DNA of 64,000 nt from Bradyrhizobium sp. (GCF_016219575.1 NZ_JACRMG010000006.1:1-64000); one strand, 5' to 3'; counted from the first letter of the stretch, positions 52,724 through 61,666 are shown. Notes: generated from the sequence alone by a model not told the origin. Program-made: numbers and translations.

Positions 52724-53863
52724 TCAGATCTTCTTCGCCGCGGCGTTGGGCCCGAAGTAGTGGTCGTAGGCCATGCGACGGCCCACCACCGTGTCCTGCT
52801 CCCACTGCGTCGCGCGCTTGGCGAACGCGATCTGCGACTGCACGATCTCCTTGAACAGCGGATTTTCCGCCGACTTCTTCTTCGCCACCTCGTCATAGAT
52901 CTCGAGCTGCTGCTTGAGGATGGCGTCGGGCGTCTTGTAGAACTTGACGTTGTCCTTGGTCTGCAACTCGATGTAGTCCTTCGAGTAGCGGTCGATCGCC
53001 TTCCAGGACATGTCGGCAGAGGCCGCGTCCACCGCATTGGCGATGATCGCCTTCATCTTGTCCGGCAGCGCGTTGTACTTGTCCTTGTTGAACATGATCT
53101 CGAATTGCTCGGCGTTCTGGTGATAGCTCTGCAGCATGCAGACCTTGGAGACGTCGGCGAAGCCGAGGATGCGGTCGGAGGTGGCGTTGTTGAACTCGGC
53201 CGCGTCGAGCAGGCCGCGATCCATGGCGGAGACGATTTCGCCGCCCGGCAGCGCGTTCACTGCGGCGCCCTGCGCCGTGTACACGTCGATGGAAATGCCG
53301 ACGGTGCGGAACTTCAGGCCCTTGATGTCCTCGGCCTTCGCGATCGGCTTCTTGAACCAGCCGAACGGCTGGGTCGGCATCGGGCCATAGGGGAAGGAAA
53401 CCACGTTGGCGTTGATCGACGCATAAAGCTTCTCGAGCAGCTCCTTGCCGCCGCCATAGCGGTGCCACGCCAGCAGCATGTTGGCGTCCATCGCAAAGCC
53501 GGGGCCCGAGCCCCATAGCGCCAGCGCGGTCTGCTTGCCGTAGTGATAGACCAGCACGCCGTGGCCGCCGTCGAGCACGCCCTTGGAGACGGCGTCGAGC
53601 AGGCCGAAGGCCGGCACCACCGCGCCCGCCGGCAGCACTTCGATCTTCAACTCGCCGCCGGTCATGTCGTTGACCTTCTTGGCGTAGTCGAGTGCGTATT
53701 CGTGGAAAATGTCCTTGGACGGCCAGGTGCTCTGCCAGCGCATGCTGATCGGGCCGGTCTGGGCAATCGCGGCCGGTGCGGCCACCGTCGCGGCTGCGCC
53801 TGCGGCCGTCACCTTCAGAAACCGACGGCGCGATGTCCGCTTGTCCTTAGTCGATTTGGTCAT
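52724..53863 (-). CDS. dctP: TRAP transporter solute-binding protein (DctP), Tat-exported
   Basis: A 379-residue periplasmic binding protein. The leader has the twin-arginine motif SRRRFLK (residues 11-17), so it is exported folded. The mature part begins after AIAQ and contains GPISMRWQSTWPSKDIFHEYALDYAKKVNDMTGGELKIEVL and KGLKFRTVGISIDVYTAQGAAVNALPGGEIVSAMDRGLLDAAEFNN, where a conserved Arg contacts the substrate carboxylate in characterised TRAP binding proteins. A 2-oxo acid or aromatic acid ligand fits the neighbouring catabolic genes. Confidence 0.92.
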   Translation of the reverse strand: MTKSTKDKRTSRRRFLKVTAAGAAATVAAPAAIAQTGPISMRWQSTWPSKDIFHEYALDYAKKVNDMTGGELKIEVLPAGAVVPAFGLLDAVSKGVLDGGHGVLVYHYGKQTALALWGSGPGFAMDANMLLAWHRYGGGKELLEKLYASINANVVSFPYGPMPTQPFGWFKKPIAKAEDIKGLKFRTVGISIDVYTAQGAAVNALPGGEIVSAMDRGLLDAAEFNNATSDRILGFADVSKVCMLQSYHQNAEQFEIMFNKDKYNALPDKMKAIIANAVDAASADMSWKAIDRYSKDYIELQTKDNVKFYKTPDAILKQQLEIYDEVAKKKSAENPLFKEIVQSQIAFAKRATQWEQDTVVGRRMAYDHYFGPNAAAKKI

Positions 53864-54081
53864 CGTCTCTCTCCCGTGATGCGGCCGTCCCCTTATTGAG
53901 CGGCCCGTTAATTATTGTCGGCAAGACAAAGGCTTGCGTAGTCCTTTGGCAACTAGACTTCGCGGTAATGCGACCCTTGGACGCAGCTATGATGGCCCAA
54001 ACATCAAGGACGGCCCAAGCGAATTATTCCGTGCGTGCCGAAATAAATCTGGCGGTGGGCACCGACCCCATTGGCAGGTTG
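53864..54081. other. Spacer between dctP and CoA-transferase B
   Basis: About 220 bases with no gene. It holds the dctP promoter; no clear operator or hairpin was recognised. The AT-rich GCCCGTTAATTATTGTCGG near 53920 is a candidate core promoter. Confidence 0.4.
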
Positions 54082-54825
54082 CTACGCCGCCTGTTGCATC
54101 GCGCGCGCGAACGCCGGATAGGTCTCGCCAAGCTCCTCCATGATCCGTCCGCGCAGCAGCGCCAGCGTCTCGGCATCAGGCGCCGGCGTCGCCGGAATGC
54201 TTGCAGGCTCGACATAATCGAAGCCGGTATTGGCGCGGATATCGGCCGGCGAATAGCCCGGATGCACCGAGCGCAGCGCAAAACCGCCGCTGATACGGTC
54301 GAAATCGAACAGCGCCATGTTGGTCAGCAGCGCATGGGGTCCGCCGCGGCGCCTCACCTCCGGCGTGGTCGCCGCCGCGCTGACGAAATCGACCTTGGGC
54401 ACGAAAACGCGTGGCGAGTGCTCTTCGCGGAACAGGATGACGCGCGGCACGAGGTGGTAGAGATAGGCCGAGCCGAACGACCCCGGCCAGCGCACGTCGG
54501 TCGCGGGATATGTGCCGGTGCCCACCAGATTGATGTTGCCCGCCCCGTCGATCTGGCCGCCACCGAGAAAGAAGGCATCGACCCGGCCTTGTGCAGCGCA
54601 ATCGAACACCTCGACGGCGCCGTTGGTGAAGAAATTGTGCTCCTGCGAACCGAGGATCGATATCCGCACGGGCGGTTTGCCGGCGCGCTCGTTGCGGGCG
54701 CGCAGCAACATGGCGCCGGCGGCCGGGATCGGCGACGAGGCGCCGACCGCGACATGGCGGATGCCGTCCAAGAGCCCGGCAATGACGTTGATCAGGAGCT
54801 CGCGGCGCTCGCGCTCGCCGGACAT
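54082..54825 (-). CDS. CoA-transferase family protein, beta subunit (IpdB/GctB-like)
   Basis: A 247-residue subunit of a heteromeric class I CoA-transferase. Relevant parts are GASSPIPAAGAMLLR near the start and FLGGGQIDGAGNINLVGTGTYP, with SVHPGYSPADIRANTGFDYV at the end. Class I enzymes use a Glu in the beta subunit; the block ILGSQEHNFFTNGAVEVFD contains an acidic candidate. Sequence style resembles IpdB, a hydrolase-like relative, so it may cleave a cyclic diketone CoA ester rather than exchange CoA. Three bases from subunit A. Confidence 0.82.
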   Translation of the reverse strand: MSGERERRELLINVIAGLLDGIRHVAVGASSPIPAAGAMLLRARNERAGKPPVRISILGSQEHNFFTNGAVEVFDCAAQGRVDAFFLGGGQIDGAGNINLVGTGTYPATDVRWPGSFGSAYLYHLVPRVILFREEHSPRVFVPKVDFVSAAATTPEVRRRGGPHALLTNMALFDFDRISGGFALRSVHPGYSPADIRANTGFDYVEPASIPATPAPDAETLALLRGRIMEELGETYPAFARAMQQAA

Positions 54826-54828
54826 GGC

Positions 54829-55641
54829 TCAGGCCACCTGTTTGCGCTGCGACAGGAAGCCGGAGAGATAGGCGCGAAAGCCTTCCTCGGAGCGAGCCAT
54901 GGCGGCATAGCGGGCGACCTCGACGTCGTCGCCGGGATATTCGTCCCACAGGGGCAGCGGCCAGGCGCCGCGCGGGGCCACCGCGACCTTATCGACATAG
55001 AGCGAGGGCAGCACGCCCGCGGCGGAATCCTCGGTTGCCATGAGATTGCGGTCGACGATGCGCTCCACGGTGACGAAGGTTCTCTTGGCGGCATAGGCCA
55101 TCGCCGCCAACTCACGATGCCGTCCGATCCTTATGTTGCCGGCACGGTCGGCCTCGGGGGCATGGAAGAGGGCGACGTCCGGCGCAATCGCCGGCACCAC
55201 CACGACCTTGCCGGGCTCGCCGACCGGGCTGTCGATCACCTTCCAGTCTGGCCGCACCCGCAACAGATCGCTGCCGACGATGCCGGCGATCGGCATGAAG
55301 GGCACGCCCTTCTGTGCGGCGAGCAGACCGGCCAGGATGGCGGGGCAGGTGGAATCCCGCAGCGCAAAACTGCCGGCGCGGACGGCGGCGTTGAAGCGCG
55401 GCGCGCCGCCGGCCTCTCCGAGCGAGACGGCGCTGGTTTCGATCGCACTGACGGCGCCGGCGCCGATCAGGAGATCGGCCTGCATGCTGCTGATGGGAAC
55501 GCAAATCAATTTCAGGTCGCGGGCGCCCGCCTCGATCAGCGCCGCGGTCCCCGCCATCGACACGCCGGTCACGGGAATGGCCAGCGATTGCCCCGGCTGG
55601 ACATCGGCCGCCAATGCCTCGAGCGAAACGATCTCCGTCAT
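54829..55641 (-). CDS. CoA-transferase family protein, alpha subunit (IpdA/GctA-like)
   Basis: A 270-residue partner of the 54082-54825 product. The start is the ATG giving MTEIVSLEALAADV, preceded by GGGAGG. The family pattern includes IPVTGVSMAGTAALIEAGARDLKLICVP, then GGAPRFNAAVRAGSFALRDSTCPAILAGLLAAQKGVPFMP (oxyanion/CoA-binding region). Both subunits should form one cytoplasmic complex acting on an acyl-CoA or ring-derived intermediate. Substrate unknown. Confidence 0.82.
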   Translation of the reverse strand: MTEIVSLEALAADVQPGQSLAIPVTGVSMAGTAALIEAGARDLKLICVPISSMQADLLIGAGAVSAIETSAVSLGEAGGAPRFNAAVRAGSFALRDSTCPAILAGLLAAQKGVPFMPIAGIVGSDLLRVRPDWKVIDSPVGEPGKVVVVPAIAPDVALFHAPEADRAGNIRIGRHRELAAMAYAAKRTFVTVERIVDRNLMATEDSAAGVLPSLYVDKVAVAPRGAWPLPLWDEYPGDDVEVARYAAMARSEEGFRAYLSGFLSQRKQVA

Positions 55642-55764
55642 CCGCCGTCCTCCCGGAATCTCCTCTTGCGATCCAGTGTAACAGCGTTGCCGGGATGCGG
55701 TAGCCGTCATCTGCCGGCGCCGGCCGCGCGGCAGAGATGCGGCCCCGGCATGGCGGTCCGGCCA

Positions 55765-56298
55765 TCAGCGAAACAGCGCGTCGATCTTGTCCGCGCCGAG
55801 GCCGACCTTGACGTAGTGCGCCCGGCACATCGCGATGTAGTCGTGGACGTCGAAATGGCCGGCGGAAGCGCCGTTCTCGTCGAGCCAGATCAGGGGACCG
55901 GTGACGATGAAAAACACCCGCATCGGATCCTTGTGCTCATAGGCGACCAGCGTGTGGCCCTCGCCGGGGGACTCGTAGATGAAGTCGCCGGCCGTCGCAG
56001 TCCAGCTGTGCTCGAGATAGCCCCACTTGCCGGAGATCGTGTAGGCGAACACCTCGTGTGGATGGTAGTGGCGGTTCACCAGCCCCGCGCCCTTCGCCAT
56101 CAGGATGTCGCACCACTTGTTCTGCGACGGCGAGATCCACAGCGGCCGCGAGGAAACGGTTTCGGTGAACGGCACGTAATAGCGCTCGTCCTCGGTGGCG
56201 GCGTTTCCGATATAGACCTCGGGCAGCGCGTCGGCCTTGAAGACCTGGGCGATCGGCTTCAGCTCCTTCCAGAATTCGTTTCGTGCGAGCTCGGGCAT
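55765..56298 (-). CDS. Cupin-type ring-cleavage dioxygenase-like protein (2,4'-dihydroxyacetophenone dioxygenase family)
   Basis: A 177-residue single-domain cupin. The metal-binding residues are H77, H79 and H81/E82 (NRHYHPHEVFAYTISG), with H115 in the second motif (PGEGHTLVAYEH). The general style is that of 2,4'-dihydroxyacetophenone dioxygenase, an Fe-dependent enzyme that cleaves an aromatic side chain C-C bond. Sequence identity was not checked, so an isomerase or other cupin activity is possible. It is in an operon with an SDR and an ABC transporter. Confidence 0.75.
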   Translation of the reverse strand: MPELARNEFWKELKPIAQVFKADALPEVYIGNAATEDERYYVPFTETVSSRPLWISPSQNKWCDILMAKGAGLVNRHYHPHEVFAYTISGKWGYLEHSWTATAGDFIYESPGEGHTLVAYEHKDPMRVFFIVTGPLIWLDENGASAGHFDVHDYIAMCRAHYVKVGLGADKIDALFR

Positions 56299-56319
56299 CG
56301 GATTCTCCGTCGGTTGGAT

Positions 56320-57084
56320 TCAGATGGACATGCCGCCGTCGGCCATGAACACGCCGCCGGTGGAGAAGCTGGATTGGGCGGAGGCGAGATAGAGCACGAG
56401 CTGGCCGATTTCCTCCGCGCGGCCGTGGCGGCCGAGCGGAATCAGGCCGTCGAGGAATTGTTTGGCATTGCGGCCGATGGCGCGGGACAGGCCGGCTTCG
56501 ACGTTGCGCTGGAAGTCGTTTTCGATTGGGCCGGGCGCCACCACATTGACGCGGATGCCTCGCGGCGCGGCTTCCTTGGCGACCGTTCGCATCAGACCGA
56601 TCACGGCATGCTTGGAGGCGGCATAGGCGGCGATGCCGGGATCGCTGGTCGTGCCGACCACGCTGGAGGTGATGACGATGCTGCCGCCGTCGCGCATTTT
56701 CGGCAGCGCATATTTGCAACCCAGAAAGGGTCCGCGCACGTTGACCGCCATGACGCGGTCGAACACGTCCTCAGGATAATCCACGACCGGGCAGATGTCG
56801 CCGCTGACCCCTGCATTACAGAACAGCACGTCGAGCCCGCCCCAGCGCGCCAGCGTCGCCTCGACAAAGGAAGCAGTGGCGCCGGCATCCGCCACATCGG
56901 CGGTCTGCACCATCAAGCGATCCGCGTGCTCACCGAAGAGGGATACGGCCGCTTGCAGCGCCGCGGCATCGCGATCGACCAGCGTCACCTTGGCGCCTTC
57001 GCGCAGGAACAGCCCGGCGGTGGCAAGGCCGAGGCTGCCGGCGGCACCCGTGACGATGCAGATTTTGCCGTCGAGGAGCTTCAT
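56320..57084 (-). CDS. Short-chain dehydrogenase/reductase
   Basis: A 254-residue classical SDR. The cofactor motif is TGAAGSLG (12-19), NAG at 90-92, catalytic Ser at 140/141 and Tyr154-Lys158 (YAASK). D37 after the second strand (VTLVDRD) points to NAD(H). Likely oxidises or reduces a secondary alcohol/ketone of the substrate carried by the neighbouring transporter. It overlaps livF by four bases, so it is part of the ABC operon. Confidence 0.92.
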   Translation of the reverse strand: MKLLDGKICIVTGAAGSLGLATAGLFLREGAKVTLVDRDAAALQAAVSLFGEHADRLMVQTADVADAGATASFVEATLARWGGLDVLFCNAGVSGDICPVVDYPEDVFDRVMAVNVRGPFLGCKYALPKMRDGGSIVITSSVVGTTSDPGIAAYAASKHAVIGLMRTVAKEAAPRGIRVNVVAPGPIENDFQRNVEAGLSRAIGRNAKQFLDGLIPLGRHGRAEEIGQLVLYLASAQSSFSTGGVFMADGGMSI

Positions 57085-57833
57085 GGGCCGTCCGCTCCAT
57101 CCTGCAGGGACACGGAGAGGCCCGGCTCTGCCGCCCCGAGATACGCACGCTGCACGGCGGGATCGTCGCGCAGCGCATCCGCTCGCCCTTCGCCGACAAT
57201 CCGGCCATTGGCGATGAGGTATCCGCGGTCGGCAATGGCGAGGCTGCGTTTGGCGTTCTGCTCCACCAGCAGGATGCCGAGGCCCCCGTCGCGAATCCGC
57301 GCCAGCGCCGAGAACAGTTCCCTGCACATCAGTGGCGACAGGCCGAGCGAGGGTTCGTCGAGCAGAAGGATATCCGGCGCCGACATCAGCGCGCGGCCGA
57401 CCGCGACCATCTGCTGCTCGCCGCCGCTCATGGTGCGGACCTGCTGGGCGAGCCGCTCGCCGAGGCGGGGAAACAGCTCCAGCACGTGGCGCAGGTTCGC
57501 AGCCTCCGCGGGCCGGGCGCGCCTGGCGAAGGCGCCTAGCTCGAGGTTTTCGCGGACGGTCAATTCGCCGAACACGCCGCGCCCCTCGGGCACCAGCGCA
57601 AGGCCGGCTTCGACGATGACATGCGCGGGCAGGCCCGAGAGCTCGCGGCCGGTCAGCCGGACCGAGGCGCCCGCAGCCGGCTGCATGCCGGCGATCGCCT
57701 TGAGCAGCGAGGTCTTGCCGCTGCCGTTGGCGCCGAGAATGAGCACGATCTCGCGAGGGGCCACGCTCAGCGTGATGCGATCGACCGCGAGATGCTTGCC
57801 GTAGGCAACCGATATGCCGGAGACTTCAAGCAT
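57081..57833 (-). CDS. livF: Branched-chain-amino-acid-type ABC transporter ATPase LivF
   Basis: A 250-residue ATP-binding subunit. Walker A GANGSGKT (34-41), signature MSGGEQQMVAVGRALM and Walker B ILLLDEPSLGLSP are all intact. The long C-terminal segment typical of LivF is present. It would energise uptake together with LivG through LivH/LivM. Eight-base overlap with livG. Confidence 0.93.
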   Translation of the reverse strand: MLEVSGISVAYGKHLAVDRITLSVAPREIVLILGANGSGKTSLLKAIAGMQPAAGASVRLTGRELSGLPAHVIVEAGLALVPEGRGVFGELTVRENLELGAFARRARPAEAANLRHVLELFPRLGERLAQQVRTMSGGEQQMVAVGRALMSAPDILLLDEPSLGLSPLMCRELFSALARIRDGGLGILLVEQNAKRSLAIADRGYLIANGRIVGEGRADALRDDPAVQRAYLGAAEPGLSVSLQDGADGP

Positions 57834-58557
57834 CGTCGTCTCCGAGATAGGCGCGGATCACTTCCGCTTCCGCCAGCACGGCGTCGGGCGCACCTTCCGC
57901 GATCTTGCGGCCGGCATTCATGACGACGCAGCGGTCGCAGAGCGAGCGGATCGCGTCCATGACATGTTCGACCAGCAGGATGGTCATGCCTTCGCCGCGC
58001 AGCGAACGCACCAGCGCGATACCTTCCTGCAACTCGGTCGGGTTGAGGCCGGCCAGCCACTCGTCGAGCAGCAGCAATTGTGGGTCGAGCGCCAGCGCGC
58101 GCGCGAGCTCCAGCCGCTTCTGGTCGATATAGGTCAGCTCGGTCGTTGCCGTGGCGGCGCGGGTGGCCAGCCCAACGCGCGCGAGCAGGGCGTCGGCACG
58201 CTGCTCCGCCGCCTGACCCCACAGCGCGTCGCGGCCGAAGGCGACGCCCGCGAGCACGTTTTCGCGGCAGTTCAGCGACGGCAGCACGCGGACCAGCTGG
58301 AAGGTGCGCGCCACACCAAGGCGCGCGATGTGATGTGGCGCAGCGCGGGAGATATCGCCGCCATTGAACCGGACGCTGCCGCGGTCGGGCCGCAGCGCGC
58401 CCGAGATCAGGTTCAGCACCGTCGATTTGCCGGAGCCGTTGGGGCCGAGCAGGCCCATGATCTCGCCGGGCTGCAGCGAGAGGGAAATGTCATCAACTGC
58501 CACGAGCCCGCCGAAGCGGCGCGTGAGGCCGGAGACATCGAGCATGGGCGCGCTCAT
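57826..58557 (-). CDS. livG: Branched-chain-amino-acid-type ABC transporter ATPase LivG (degenerate signature)
   Basis: A 243-residue ATPase subunit. Walker A GPNGSGKS is at 38-45. The ABC signature, normally LSYGQQRRLE in LivG, reads LTYIDQKRLE (141-150), losing the Ser-Gly-Gly type core, and Walker B ends DEW (165-167) instead of DEP. Catalysis at the LivG-side site may thus be weak, with LivF driving the cycle. The start is the ATG giving MSAPMLDV. It overlaps livM by four bases. Confidence 0.9.
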   Translation of the reverse strand: MSAPMLDVSGLTRRFGGLVAVDDISLSLQPGEIMGLLGPNGSGKSTVLNLISGALRPDRGSVRFNGGDISRAAPHHIARLGVARTFQLVRVLPSLNCRENVLAGVAFGRDALWGQAAEQRADALLARVGLATRAATATTELTYIDQKRLELARALALDPQLLLLDEWLAGLNPTELQEGIALVRSLRGEGMTILLVEHVMDAIRSLCDRCVVMNAGRKIAEGAPDAVLAEAEVIRAYLGDDDA

Positions 58558-59474
58558 GCCGCATCTCCCCTGCGCCGCAGGATACGCTCGACAAAGCCGA
58601 CGATGCCTTGCGGAATGGCGTAGACGATCAGCATGAAGGCGAGGCCGACGAGAATGGAGAAATGGTTCGGAAACCTTGCGAGCAGGAATTCGAACAGCAG
58701 CACCAGCGGCACCACGCCGAACAAGGGGCCGTAGAGCCGGTGCACGCCGCCGAGCAACGCCATGATGAGCACCTGGAACGATACCACCGGGCTGAACGCG
58801 ATCGCCGGATCGATGTAGGTCCAGCGCGGCGCCATGACAGCGCCGCACAGCGTCATGAAGGCGGCGGAAAGCGCAAACAGCGCGACCTTGGCGATGGTGG
58901 TGTTGATGCCGATATGGCGCGCCACGGTCTCGTCGTCGCCGATCACGCGCAGCGCCAGTCCCAAGCGCGAGCGGCGGATCAGGATGCCGGCGGCGAACAC
59001 CAGCACGGCAAGTCCGAGCAGCTGCCAGTAGATGTCGGCCGGATCGATGCCGACGAAGATGTAGCGGCCGAGCGTGCGGGTGACGTTCACCTCGTACCAG
59101 GTGACGATCTGGCGGATCAACTCGGCAAGGCCAAAGGTGAAGATGACGAAATAGACGCCGGAAAGCCGCAGCGTCGAGAGGCCGACGATCAGGGCCACGG
59201 CCACGCCGACCGCAAGCGCGATCAGCAGTATCCATGGCCAGGCCATCCGTTCCGCCAGCACCGCCACGGTGTAGGCGCCGATGCCGAAGAAGGCAACGGT
59301 GGCGAGCGACACGTAGCGTGTCGGCCCGGAGAACAGCGTCCAGGCCGTGGCGAGCACCGTGTAGTTCATCAGCGTGATCGCCAGCGACAGCTCATAGCCG
59401 TTGGCATAGAGCGGCACCGTGGCGAGGATGGCGACCGCGATGGCGCTGGCTGCGAGCAGGAATGCCGGCTTCAT
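58554..59474 (-). CDS. livM: Branched-chain-amino-acid-type ABC transporter permease LivM
   Basis: A 306-residue permease. About eight to ten helices can be traced, and the LivM coupling region reads RRSRLGLALRVIGDDETVARHIGINTTIAKVALFALSAAFMTLCGAVMA. A full-length LivM usually has a longer N-terminus. It pairs with LivH. Overlaps both neighbours by four bases, so the five transport genes are one transcript. Confidence 0.92.
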   Translation of the reverse strand: MKPAFLLAASAIAVAILATVPLYANGYELSLAITLMNYTVLATAWTLFSGPTRYVSLATVAFFGIGAYTVAVLAERMAWPWILLIALAVGVAVALIVGLSTLRLSGVYFVIFTFGLAELIRQIVTWYEVNVTRTLGRYIFVGIDPADIYWQLLGLAVLVFAAGILIRRSRLGLALRVIGDDETVARHIGINTTIAKVALFALSAAFMTLCGAVMAPRWTYIDPAIAFSPVVSFQVLIMALLGGVHRLYGPLFGVVPLVLLFEFLLARFPNHFSILVGLAFMLIVYAIPQGIVGFVERILRRRGDAA

Positions 59475-60343
59475 CGCGATGCCGTTCCGAACAGGCCCTG
59501 CGGGCGAACCAGAAGGATGATGAGGAAGAGGGCGTAGGTGGTCGCCAGCGTAAGACCGGGGTCAACGAAGGTGGCGACGAAGGTTTCGGCAAGACCGAGA
59601 ATGAGCCCCGCCAAGAGGCAGCCGAGCAAATTGCCGACGCCGCCCATGATGACGACGATCAGCGCCTTCATGGTGAAGACGACGCCGATATTGGCGTTGA
59701 AGGTGAGGAACATCGAGACCAGCACACCGCCGGCCGCAACCAGCGCACCGCCGAAGGCGAACGCAAGCGCTGCAGTAGCGCGGACGTCGATCGCCACCAG
59801 GGGTGCGGAGTTCGGATCGACGGCGACGGCGCGCACGGCGGTGCCGAGGCGCGTGCGCGTCAGATAAAGATAGAGACCAAGCCCGATCACGGCGGCGAAC
59901 GCCAGCGCCAGCAGGCGGTTGGCGGCGACGGTGGCGCCGGCAATGGTCACTGGAAAGGCGAGGAAGCTGTAGCTGTAATAGGCGCCGCCGAACATCACCA
60001 GCATCACGCCCTGGATCACGAACAGCATGCCGAAGGTCGCCAGGATGCTGTCGACCTCGAGCGCGTCGCGGTTGGGTGCGCGGCGTACCAGCGGCGTCAG
60101 CAGCAGGCGGTAGATCGCCCAGGAGATGGCGAAGGCCGCGGGCACGACAAGGAGGAGACCGAGCAGCGGGTTCACCGCGGCGGAGGAGAACAGCCAGAGC
60201 GCTGCGAACGCCGCGGCGATCATCAGCTCGCCATGGGCGAGATTCATGATGCGCGCGACGCCATACTGGAGCGTCAACCCCATGGCGATCAGCGCATACA
60301 TGCCGCCCAGAACGAGCCCGGACGTGACTGCGGCAACGAACAT
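59471..60343 (-). CDS. livH: Branched-chain-amino-acid-type ABC transporter permease LivH
   Basis: A 290-residue permease (VTSGLVLGGMYALIAMGLTLQYGVARIMNLAHGELMIAAAFAAL at the start, TRTRLGTAVRAVAVDPNSAPLVAIDVRATAALAFAFGGALVAAGGVLV in the coupling region). The characteristic N-terminal NLAHGE motif is present. With LivM it forms the transmembrane pathway. Confidence 0.93.
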   Translation of the reverse strand: MFVAAVTSGLVLGGMYALIAMGLTLQYGVARIMNLAHGELMIAAAFAALWLFSSAAVNPLLGLLLVVPAAFAISWAIYRLLLTPLVRRAPNRDALEVDSILATFGMLFVIQGVMLVMFGGAYYSYSFLAFPVTIAGATVAANRLLALAFAAVIGLGLYLYLTRTRLGTAVRAVAVDPNSAPLVAIDVRATAALAFAFGGALVAAGGVLVSMFLTFNANIGVVFTMKALIVVIMGGVGNLLGCLLAGLILGLAETFVATFVDPGLTLATTYALFLIILLVRPQGLFGTASR

Positions 60344-60363
60344 CTGTTTACCGAAAATGGTTC

Positions 60364-60391
60364 CGGGCCGCCGCGAGGGTGCGGCGGCCCG
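60364..60391 (-). terminator. 11-bp hairpin between livJ and livH
   Basis: CGGGCCGCCGC and GCGGCGGCCCG pair around GAGGGT in the 68-base gap. It lacks a strong T-run on the minus strand, so it probably attenuates or stabilises so that the binding protein is over-produced, as in many ABC operons. Confidence 0.75.
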
Positions 60392-60411
60392 AAATCCAGT
60401 CTACCCCAACC

Positions 60412-61635
60412 TTACTGCTTCCACGCCGGCTTCGGCACGACCACCGCCGCCATGCCGGGACCTGCCGGCGCCACGCCGGTGTAGAAACCCTTCTGCCACT
60501 GTCCGATCAGCGGGAAGGCCTTCACCGGCATGTTGTTGTCGAGCTTGATCTTGCCGATCACGGTGTCGAACGTGCCGGTCTGCAGCTCCTTGATGATGGC
60601 CTCGCGGTCGATCTTGCCGACCCTCTCGATCGCCTGTTCGAGCATCTGCAGCGATGAATAGCCGACCTGGCTGCCCCAGTAGTCGGGATCGCGGTTGTGC
60701 ATTGCCTTGTGCTTGGCCCGATAGTCGGCGGTCGCCTTGTTGTCGGCCTGCCAGCCGCCCAGCGACATGATGCCTTCGGTGTTCTCACCGAAGCGCTGCG
60801 GGTAGAGCGGGAAGCCGACGCCGACGCCGAGGAACATCACCTTGGGCGCAAAGGAGGCGACCTTGGCCTGGTCGGTCAGGGCCACCGTGTCCGGCGGGTA
60901 GCTGAAGGCGACGAAGGTATCGGCGCCCGAGCGCTGCGCCTCGCCGAGCAGCGGCGAGAGATCCTGGGTGCCGATCGGATAGCTCTTGTCATAGGCGAGC
61001 TTGAATTTCGCCTTTTCGAAGCCCTCGCGCGCGGCCTTCGACAGGTCGATGCCGAAACCGTCGGCGATGCTGACCATGGCGATGCTGTCGTTGATCTTGC
61101 CGTCCTTGCGCATCTGCGACAGCAGGTCGACCAGTGCATCGACATATTGCTTGCTGGTGCCGAGGAACCAGAAGCTGTTGGGCCAGCGCTTGGCGAGCTC
61201 GGGCGCGCGGTCGGTCACCGCGCTGAAGGCGAGTTGCGGATAGCCGTATTTGTTGAAGACCGGTCCGACCGCGAGGTTGAGGCCGGTGCCCCAGGGCGGA
61301 AACAGCAGGTCCACCTTGTCCTGCGTGATCAGGCGCTCGACGGCGCGCACGGCTTCTTCGGAGTTGGAGCGGTCGTCGTACTCGATGACCTCGATCTTCA
61401 CCCGCTTGCCGATGCTCTTGAGCATCAGGCCGCCCTTGTCGTTCACCTCCTTCACCCAGAGCTGGTAGTTCGGGATCTGGGTGATGTTGGCGCCGCCTGC
61501 GTTAGGCCCGGTCTTGGAGATGGCGTAGCCGACCTTGATCGAGGCCGGTTCCTGCGCGGTAACCGCTCCTCCCAAGCCGAGCGTCAAAATGGCGCACGCC
61601 AGTGTCCCCGCAAACAGGCTTCGACCTCTGTTCAT
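60412..61635 (-). CDS. livJ: Branched-chain-amino-acid-type ABC transporter substrate-binding protein
   Basis: A 407-residue periplasmic binding protein of the HAAT (LivJ-like) class. A signal peptide (GRSLFAGTLACAILTLGLGGAVTA) is followed by IKVGYAISKTGPNAGGANITQIPNYQLWVKEVNDKGG and the Ser/Thr-rich hinge FPPWGTGLNLAVGPVFNKYG. HAAT binding proteins with aromatic or amide ligands are common in Bradyrhizobium, so the ligand need not be an amino acid. GGGGAGG precedes the ATG. A 14-bp palindrome stands upstream. Confidence 0.92.
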   Translation of the reverse strand: MNRGRSLFAGTLACAILTLGLGGAVTAQEPASIKVGYAISKTGPNAGGANITQIPNYQLWVKEVNDKGGLMLKSIGKRVKIEVIEYDDRSNSEEAVRAVERLITQDKVDLLFPPWGTGLNLAVGPVFNKYGYPQLAFSAVTDRAPELAKRWPNSFWFLGTSKQYVDALVDLLSQMRKDGKINDSIAMVSIADGFGIDLSKAAREGFEKAKFKLAYDKSYPIGTQDLSPLLGEAQRSGADTFVAFSYPPDTVALTDQAKVASFAPKVMFLGVGVGFPLYPQRFGENTEGIMSLGGWQADNKATADYRAKHKAMHNRDPDYWGSQVGYSSLQMLEQAIERVGKIDREAIIKELQTGTFDTVIGKIKLDNNMPVKAFPLIGQWQKGFYTGVAPAGPGMAAVVVPKPAWKQ

Positions 61636-61666
61636 TTGCGTCCTCCCCGAATTTCGGTGTTAACTC

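Noticed and set aside
53930..53980. A fourth copy of the 17-bp shared element before dctP (AACTAGACTTCGCGG)
   Set aside because: Only the TAGACTT core matches, which is not enough to separate it from chance.
53896..57804. Plus-strand open frame of about 1300 codons antisense to the CoA-transferase/SDR/livF genes
   Set aside because: Composition is typical of an antisense shadow, and every part of the opposite strand encodes a recognised protein.
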